A program made the translations under genes and the position numbers. This document shows positions 7,648 to 13,374 of a DNA stretch of 13,374 nucleotides, in pieces. The stretch comes from Cephalothrix simula (taxonomy: Eukaryota; Nemertea; Palaeonemertea; Archinemertea; Cephalotrichidae): contig JAXIUW010128892.1 of the NCBI GenBank assembly GCA_035591015.1, positions 1-13,374 on the forward strand, written 5' to 3'. The notes under the pieces were generated by a model that worked only from the letters and a program-made list of their open reading frames with translations, had not been told where the DNA came from and ran no database searches. Every line of letters starts with the position of its first letter. Position 1 is the stretch's first letter.

Positions 7648-7950
7648 GCTCCCGTGGTCTAGAGGTTAGCGCTTTGGATTGCCTTGCGAGAGGACCCAGG
7701 TTCGAAACCCGGCAGGGCCTAGGGGGCGAAGCAGTGCATGCCGACTTCTTTATCAAAGACGGGCTGTGTAGGGCACTAGGCTCGTACGTTAAAGATTCCT
7801 GGGGACTTGTCGATGAGAGAAGCTTTGTATGGTTAAGTAAGGGATAGGCCGACCGTTCATTCTATTCCCCCTGAAAATAAGCCAATTAGAAGAGGAGCAG
7901 GACCAGTGCCACTCTTGTGGACAGTCACTGTGCGTGACGCCCGCGGCCTT
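7648..7950 (+). mobile_element. tRNA-derived SINE with a well-kept 72-nt head
   Basis: The head runs 7648-7719, exactly tRNA length. Box A is TGGTCTAGAGGTT (7655-7667) and box B is GGTTCGAAACC (7699-7709), a full match to the RNA polymerase III consensus. The D arm wording is like tRNA-Glu or tRNA-Asp. The acceptor strands GCTCCCG and CAGGGCC pair at five of seven positions (counting G-T), and the anticodon stem is poor, so it is not a functional tRNA. The body includes CGTACGTTAAAGATTCCT near 7783-7800, which resembles a core seen in several marine invertebrate SINEs as I recall. Two small hairpins follow (CCAC...GTGG and GTCAC...GTGAC, about 7908-7938). The 3' boundary is a guess. Confidence 0.7.
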
Positions 7951-8752
7951 AATTGCTTATTATCCACAATCCATCACTGACCATGAATGTATTATCTTTA
8001 AAATAATTGTTTGGAACAGTAGAAAATAAACATGGTATAGGCGATGTTTTGTATCTCCTTGTAGTCTTTAGCAGTTTAGGCCCGACCCCCCAGTAAATTA
8101 GCATTCCTATTGGTTGTTTCTTTGGCGTGTCAACCATCGAACCTCGCCATTCTTTGATAAAATTCAGTTATTTAAGAATGCCCGTATGTAGTAAAACGAA
8201 GTCATAGTAAAGCAATGATTGCCACTATCAATAATAAGATAACGATGATGTTTTGTGTCAAATGACAATTGTCAATCCATCCTTCCTTCCGTTTCTATCT
8301 TTATCTCTTCTTCTTTATCACATGATAATGAGATAATCCGCCTAACTATGATAACACTTGTTATGAATGTATATGGCTTTATCAGAAGCCGTAGATGCGG
8401 TGTTCTAGATCAAGAATAGCCACGGGATTTATCGTCAACGCATTTGAGCATTACCCCCTTGTCAAATTGGGAATTAAGCCGCGATCGAGACTTTACGTAC
8501 TAAGGTAATCACATTTTCTACCTAAAAGAATGTGCTACCACCCGTTAAAAGCGATTGTCGGTGATTCTTGATTTGGGTAGGTAAGACAGCGTGGATTTTT
8601 TATGATCCCTAATGGCTGACTCATCCTTACGGTTGATAAACAAGCCAAACTGCTTATCTGACCGTACCAGAAATGCGATTTCATTGTTCCCCGAATTCCT
8701 CCGCGTCTCGCGCGAAGCGAACCATTCTAAATGGCAAATTAGATCGGTAAAT

Positions 8753-8813
8753 AGTTTCGAAAAATCATTTTTTTCTCCCAGGATGATAGTTACTTTTAAT
8801 GATTTTCGAAACT
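8753..8813. repeat. inverted repeat with 16-bp stem
   Basis: AGTTTCGAAAAATCATT (8753-8769) pairs with AATGATTTTCGAAACT (8798-8813) with one bulged base, around a 28-nt loop. No termini or target duplication assign it to a family. Confidence 0.7.
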
Positions 8814-9193
8814 TTTTGTGAAAAGCGCAAATTGAAAGTGTGTCTCATGAGCCATTCTAATATCCATTATTATAGAGACCATAATACTTTAAACAGCGGT
8901 ACATGCGATTTTTTGAATCGGCCGAGAGATTTTTAGGGGTCTTTAGTGCGCTGAGCTACGCGCCATTTCTCTCGACGTGCCCTAGTTCGAGTGTTATTGT
9001 CCCAGGGCCAGGCATTTACTTGGTGATTGGGCCAGGAAGAATGAAAGAAGTTTTGGAAAGAGCCAAGTGAATCCCAGTTGATCTTCTTAACATGCTTAAA
9101 GTGAATGAACACTGAGGTATGACATCTCTGGAGAGGACATTCGTCCCGGGGCTTCATTCGTCGACGCGTTACAAAGTATAGACCTTATGCAAG

Positions 9194-9237
9194 TGACGTA
9201 GCGATCACGTGACATTATATTTACTCCGCCATATTGG
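9194..9237 (+). promoter_or_regulatory. promoter-like motif cluster
   Basis: Within 44 bp lie TGACGTA (9194-9200, CRE-like), TCACGTGAC (an E-box with flanks, CACGTG at 9206-9211) and CCGCCATATTGG (9226-9237), which contains a YY1-type GCCAT core. This combination occurs in some animal core promoters. The first ATG downstream (9315) opens only 11 codons (MALTGIPSPVF), so no gene start is supported. It may be an intronic element or part of a repeat. Confidence 0.25.
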
Positions 9238-10170
9238 ATGGAAAACAGACCGTTTGCTTTAGAGAAATTTTTGTTATTTTATTCGCTATTTTTTTAATCT
9301 ATACATCTTCAATCATGGCCCTGACTGGCATCCCTTCACCGGTATTTTAATCATCCCTTTTGTAATAAAGAACCTTGTTACAGACAAGACCTTGTCCCAG
9401 TTTCTCTTCTTCAAGGATTTATTGCTATTTGGTGCTAAAAATTTTATATTCTAAAAGGGTCAGGACTTTTTTTGAGAAAACGGATGGAGGGGCTTTTCAT
9501 TGCCCTTTTTTATCACCGTCTACATGTAATTTTTGTGCACTGAAAATAGCAAGGACAGCTACCCCTTCAAACAATGTCCCATCGTAATGATTTGTTGCTT
9601 CCATATCGGAATAGCAATTCTTAAACCTGTGTTAACACAGTTTGTCCTTTTCTTAAAGTAGCCAGTTAACAAGACAACATTTCGTTAATTCCACCAGTTG
9701 ACCATTGGGATTTCGTTAGACGACAGCCCTTAGATAAAATTATTGGGACGTGTTAGGAAATAGAACCTAATTTGGGCACTGATTTCTTCGTATTTATTAT
9801 ATTCCTAAAGTATCCTTCAGCCATAATTTCTGCTCTTGATTGTAATTAATGATTTGTAGTTCTGCAAGTACCGGGGACCTCTTCAAGAAATCGGAAAGGG
9901 AAGGGCAAGATCTAGAAATATTAATTGGCTAATCGTGCTATAGCAAGCAAGGGTATAGAAAGTCCTTTGGCCGTTTGATGGATGAGGTCAAACGCACCAA
10001 ATTGTCGGCCATCTGCAGATTTTAGTAGTGTTACATGGAAGCCTTTGCAACATGTACACCAATTGGTCCTAAGCTCGCGCGAATCGAGGGGCGCACCTCA
10101 AAAACATGGGATCACTTGTGACTTGATCTCCAGGATGGGAAGTTTTCCGGGAGTGATCGCGATATTTTAC

Positions 10171-10510
10171 GTGTCCCCATTTGAATTTTCCAATCTAATT
10201 TTCCGTGTCCCCCTGTCCCCTAATTTTGGAAATTTAGTGTCCCCATGGGGTTCCCCCTAAGCTATAGGAGTAATTTTAACTGAAGCATCATTCAATTAAA
10301 ATCATTGATATAAAATGTGTACGTATGTCCACTTAATAATTCCTAATTGAGCTTTTTGTCCCCTGATCATTATCACCATAGATGTTTGTCCAAATAGCAA
10401 TGTTGTCCCCCCTGGCCCCCTCAAATAAATAACCCAGGAATTTTCATATCCCCTTGTCACCCTGAGATAAAAACCCCAGGATTTCCAGTGTCCCCCTGTC
10501 CCCCTCATTA
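10171..10510. repeat. C-rich degenerate repeat region
   Basis: GTGTCCCC recurs at 10171, 10205, 10237 and 10488, with further GTCCCC, CTGTCCCC and CTGGCCCC variants between. From about 10405 the pattern CCC-T(C/G)A-AATAA-CCCAGGA-TTT repeats about every 43 bp, twice clearly. It also holds a CCCCATGGGG palindrome (10241-10250). The strong C bias of one strand makes chance open frames here. Confidence 0.55.
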
Positions 10511-10743
10511 AAAACCTCCGTCCACACGATATATCGCGGAGATTGGGGTAACTTTCCATCCTGGCTTGATCTTAAGATTTTACGAAATGACCAAGATCAC
10601 GAAATTCAGTGGAACATTTGATCACGAAAACTGAGAAAAATCGCAAAACTCTGGTGGATCTGTTGGCTAAACACGATTTCTTCAAAAAATCTTTAAAATC
10701 CTTGAAATATTTATTTTGTATGTCTAAAAAAGTTGTTGAATAG

Positions 10744-11056
10744 GTCATCAGGACTTAGGCAACACTATTTTTCGTGTTTCGCACTAATTGATGAGCTCAA
10801 AATGATTAACCTTTTTGAGTCGGATCATTAGATCAAGATAATGACACCTAAAATCATCCCCATTTGTCAAAAGATCATTTTCCTTTTAAAAGAAAAGATA
10901 ATTAAGATCGGGATCTCGGGATCGGGATAATTTTCCGGGGTGTACGAAGATTTCGAGGCCTCGACACGAATAACTAGTATTATTTGGACGAACATTTAGA
11001 ATTAGAAGTCTTTTTGAGCTCATCAAATTTTATAGTGTTGCCTAAGTCCTGATGAC
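10744..11056. mobile_element. 313-bp element with perfect 25-bp terminal inverted repeats
   Basis: The first 25 bp (10744-10768, starting GTCATCAGGACTTAGG) are exactly repeated in inverse orientation at 11032-11056. A second inverted pair, TTGATGAGCTCAAAA (10788-10802 and 11012-11026), follows 20 bp inside one arm and 6 bp inside the other. The interior is full of GATC tetramers and has a 12-bp palindrome, TCGAGGCCTCGA (10953-10964). There is no coding capacity, so it would be a MITE or a foldback element. No convincing target duplication is seen next to the termini, so the superfamily is unknown. Confidence 0.75.
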
Positions 11057-11489
11057 AGTAATTTAAACTCTCAAACCAAAATACTCCCACTAACTTTGAC
11101 TTTGGACAATTTCTTTGGTTCATAATGATATAAAAAATTTTACACACGTCTTCAGTTCTGAAGATTTCGCTTTCGGTTCGCTTTGGATAAGCAGAGTCTT
11201 GTCTTTTTTATTCATCCTAATTAGTCATATTTCATCTTTCGTAGTATAAATTCCGGAACAATGATTTCTTCTCGGCAATCACAAATTTGCTGACGCTTGT
11301 TTATAAAATAAACCTTCGAGGCTTCTAGTCGTGCTATACGAAAGTAAAATGCCCGGAAAAAATAATACACAGTCTAACACCTGTATTTTCACTTGTTTAG
11401 TGGTACCATTCTTCAGGAAGTGATCATTTTTCTGTCCTCAGCAGCATGACTGGCTTCTCCCTCAGGTCCTCTTCTTTCCAATCAACGAG

Positions 11490-11541
11490 AAAAATTACCC
11501 CCGCCGGTGCCAATTATCTCGTGAAGATGGGGGTAAATTTT
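11490..11541. repeat. hairpin with A/T and C/G stem
   Basis: AAAAATTACCCCC (11490-11502) pairs with GGGGGTAAATTTT (11529-11541) apart from one position, around a 26-nt loop. Short isolated inverted repeat of unknown meaning. Confidence 0.65.
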
Positions 11542-12847
11542 GTCTTTGAGGTAAATATTAATGGAAGTATCAATATCTATAGTGTCAGATAGTATAAAGT
11601 CTACAAAATTTGTAAAAAGGATAATGTTTTAGTAGTATATAGGGAGCTTTTGCCCCCCGTTTTAGTGCAAACGGAAGGTAACCGGAAGTTGTTTTCAATC
11701 GTTTTTCAACTCTTTGGGCGAGCTAACTTTCTGACAACTAAAGAGCAAAAAATTGGTTTCTTTCTTTGTTCATATGATTTTCGCACCTTCTACACTTAAC
11801 TCATGAGAAAATTGAATTTTTATTCCATTTTAAAAAGATTACCTGAGGAAGTATTTAGTTATTTACAAATTTTGTGATAAAAAGAGTACCGGGTATTTTA
11901 TCATTTTCCCACGCTTGGATTTTGATCTCTATCATTAGAATTGATTATGCGAAAGGCGTTTTATAAAAATGTCTGCAGCTAAGTTAGGTTACTTTATCTT
12001 TTTGATGTAAACTTCATTTTTAAGTTGCGCCATTATTTATCTAGAGGCGATTTTGTTTTTAAATATTGATGTTTTTCTGCGTTTTAGATAATATCCCTTT
12101 TGCGTAAAAGGAGCCGATGCATTTGTGGGATTATAGAAGCCATAACCCCTTAGATGATGAGTTATTGTTTTAATCTTCTCTTTCGAATTGTCCCTAGGGT
12201 CACGTGATTTCCTCATCTTTTCTGATTTCTGGCTAAGATCGTGCTCTTCGCCTAAAAGTCAATGAAATGCTTTGGGCAAAATTAATCTTTATTTTATTCT
12301 TTGCAAACAGTGATTTTGAGTTCAATTTTCTTTATTTTATCCTTTGATCATCCTAATGCATACGGAAAATGTCCCATTTTTAAATCTTTAATAGGCGAAG
12401 ATTCGATTGGAATAACATTTCACTTACAATTTACTAAGTTTGTTTACCATTTTCTTTACTTTACCATAGTTCGAGAAAATAGTTATAGGATAAAGCCCTG
12501 AAAATATTTTTTACAATAAATTGAGACATAATATGACAATTAAGTTCGATTTTTCAGTAAATATTATGTTCTAAATTTAGAATACGAATGCTTGCAATGC
12601 AAGTGATTTTTTAGATTATTGATTTTGAAAATGTTCAGAAAATGTCAAAATGTTAGACAGGATTTGCTGCTAAAATTTTAGGTGCTATTTCCTTTTACAA
12701 AACTTTGATTTTTTACCTTTTATTGTACCATTGCTAAGAAATTTCTTTTCGTAATTTTATCAATTCTGATTTACTACCTCCATTCAGAAATGACTGCATA
12801 CAGCATCTTAGAAAAATCTCGTTTACACGGATACCCATAAGTAATGT

Positions 12848-13364
12848 GCAAAAAGTCGAAGGTAACAGCCCCCAAAAAACCATCACTTAGGATGGATAGG
12901 GGATGGTCCATAGATTACTCGCAAACAATAGACGTACTCACAGTTTTCGAGATATGCGCATGCGCAAATAGGTGTGCGCATTCGTTTTTCGAAAACTAAC
13001 AACGGCATTAGCCTCTTTGGGGTCATGTTTCTATATGTACATAATCCATGTATAGTGTCTAATTTAATAGTGTCCATTTAAAAGATATGGACGTTTGAAA
13101 ATTCGAAAATTGCCGCACATTTTTCAAGTTTTAAAATCAATAAAAATTGGTGAAGGAGTGGGTTTAGGTACTAATAATGTATTGCAGGCTTATAGAAACA
13201 TGAAACAAAGAGGCCAATGCTGTTGTTAGTTATTCAAAATACGCATGCGCATATCTCGAAAACAGTGAGTACGATTTTTTGTTAAATTGATTTCGGTTAA
13301 TCTATGGAATATCCCCTATCGACCATCAGTGATGTTTTGGGGTCTGTGACCTTAATCTTTTTGC
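12848..13364. mobile_element. 517-bp foldback/MITE-like element with long degenerate inverted arms
   Basis: The left arm (12848-13035) and right arm (13191-13364) are long inverted copies with substitutions and small indels. Matched blocks include GCAAAAAG at the outer ends, AAGGT(A/C)ACAG, CCATAGATTA, GTTTTCGAGATATGCGCATGCG, ACTAACAAC(G/A)GCATT, GCCTCTTTG and CATGTTTCTATA at the inner edge. The spacer (13036-13190) has no open frame of note. The right end lies 10 bp from the window edge, so the true boundary and any target duplication cannot be judged. This looks like a non-autonomous DNA element; a decayed inverted duplication is the alternative. Confidence 0.75.
12955..12966. promoter_or_regulatory. 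perfect NRF1-type palindrome inside the foldback arm
   Basis: TGCGCATGCGCA matches the NRF-1 binding consensus exactly. The opposite arm has the near-copy TACGCATGCGCA (about 13240-13251). CpG-rich sites like this are unusual in such AT-rich DNA. Whether it is bound is unknown. Confidence 0.4.
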
Positions 13365-13374
13365 TTTTTACTGG

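Larger units (their letters stand above)
5720..13374 (+). other. long non-coding stretch, probably a single plexin intron running off the window
   Basis: No exon was found. I looked for the next plexin piece, the PSI2 pattern Cys-x-x-Cys-Val...Cys-x-Trp-Cys, by checking the TGGTGT/TGGTGC occurrences in the stretch, and none has the required cysteines. The sequence is AT-rich, with mobile elements listed separately. Between them, 7000-7300, 8150-8750, 9240-10170, 11060-11480 and 11545-12845 contain only AT-rich unique-looking DNA with minor palindromes (for example TGACAATTGTCA at 8263-8274 and TTCTAAATTTAGAA at 12569-12582). A second gene cannot be excluded but none is supported. Confidence 0.55.

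Noticed and set aside
7626-7847. 73-codon frame beginning MTVTLRTSSRGLEV
   Set aside because: It translates the tRNA-like head and body of the second SINE, so it is not a protein gene.
8915-8960. Possible minus-strand tRNA-like box A (TAGCTCAGCGCACTA)
   Set aside because: No box B matching GGTTCGANNCC lies at the right distance downstream on that strand; only a weak GATTCAAAAAA is seen.
8933-9157. Minus-strand 74-codon frame
   Set aside because: No conserved pattern and no splice borders; it ends in the same GC-richer patch as the weak tRNA-like box.
9226-9237. SRF-type CArG box in CCGCCATATTGG
   Set aside because: Only five A/T bases separate CC and GG (CCATATTGG); the consensus needs six.
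9982-10559. 92-codon plus-strand and 85-codon minus-strand frames
   Set aside because: Both lie mostly in the C-rich repeat, where skewed composition removes stop codons.
11398-11455. Possible plexin exon after CACTTGTTTAG
   Set aside because: The acceptor is plausible and phase 2 reads SGTILQEVIIFLSSAA, but a stop follows and there is no GT donor before it. It also lacks the PSI2 cysteines.
12301-12501. 66-codon plus-strand frame rich in Phe and Ile
   Set aside because: AT-rich composition gives runs of Phe, Ile and Leu by chance. There is no supporting start context or family pattern.
1-13374. A novel multi-gene system or biosynthetic cluster
   Set aside because: The window has one fragmentary host gene and mobile elements; no set of unknown co-oriented genes exists to support such a claim.

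Overview
This window looks like AT-rich nuclear DNA from an invertebrate animal. Coding sequence is very sparse: short exons with consensus GT/AG borders, introns of about 0.9 to more than 7 kb, tRNA-derived SINEs, short inverted-repeat DNA transposons (MITEs) and many hairpins. There are no bacterial-style operons. Three TACATGTA motifs (1870, 2140, 9521) and the mix of SINEs and MITEs are reminiscent of a marine lophotrochozoan such as a mollusc. That taxonomic guess is weak; the gene is much better supported than the organism.

The one recognisable gene is a plexin (semaphorin receptor) on the + strand. Two consecutive exons, 1520-1688 and 2630-2720, join in frame. They encode about 86 residues of the extracellular plexin-type TIG/IPT-like segment, probably between the first and second PSI domains. 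The wording (GVTCNTP, then IPTGSDHVV, then the FFNC cysteine) fits the plexin-B class better than plexin-A. A possible 33-nt microexon at 5687-5719 keeps the reading phase and would lengthen the linker before PSI2. No PSI2 exon (Cys-x-x-Cys-Val ... Trp-Cys) was found, so the rest of the window appears to be one very long intron that runs off the 3' end.

Layout: 1-1519 is upstream intron with a complete 212-bp hAT-like MITE that has an 8-bp target duplication. Next come exon A, a 0.9-kb intron with a 64-bp near-perfect palindrome, and exon B. The 3-kb intron that follows holds four exact TGACGTCA sites, one of them just upstream in the previous intron, and a repeated CCAAT/CRE unit. After the candidate microexon, the long intron carries two tRNA-derived SINEs (6188-6420 and 7648-7950), a promoter-like motif cluster (9194-9237), a C-rich degenerate repeat (10171-10510), a 313-bp TIR element (10744-11056) and a 517-bp foldback element with NRF1-type sites (12848-13364).

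I see no convincing new multi-gene system. The most testable points are the microexon, the long palindrome, the CRE cluster and the two inverted-repeat elements.
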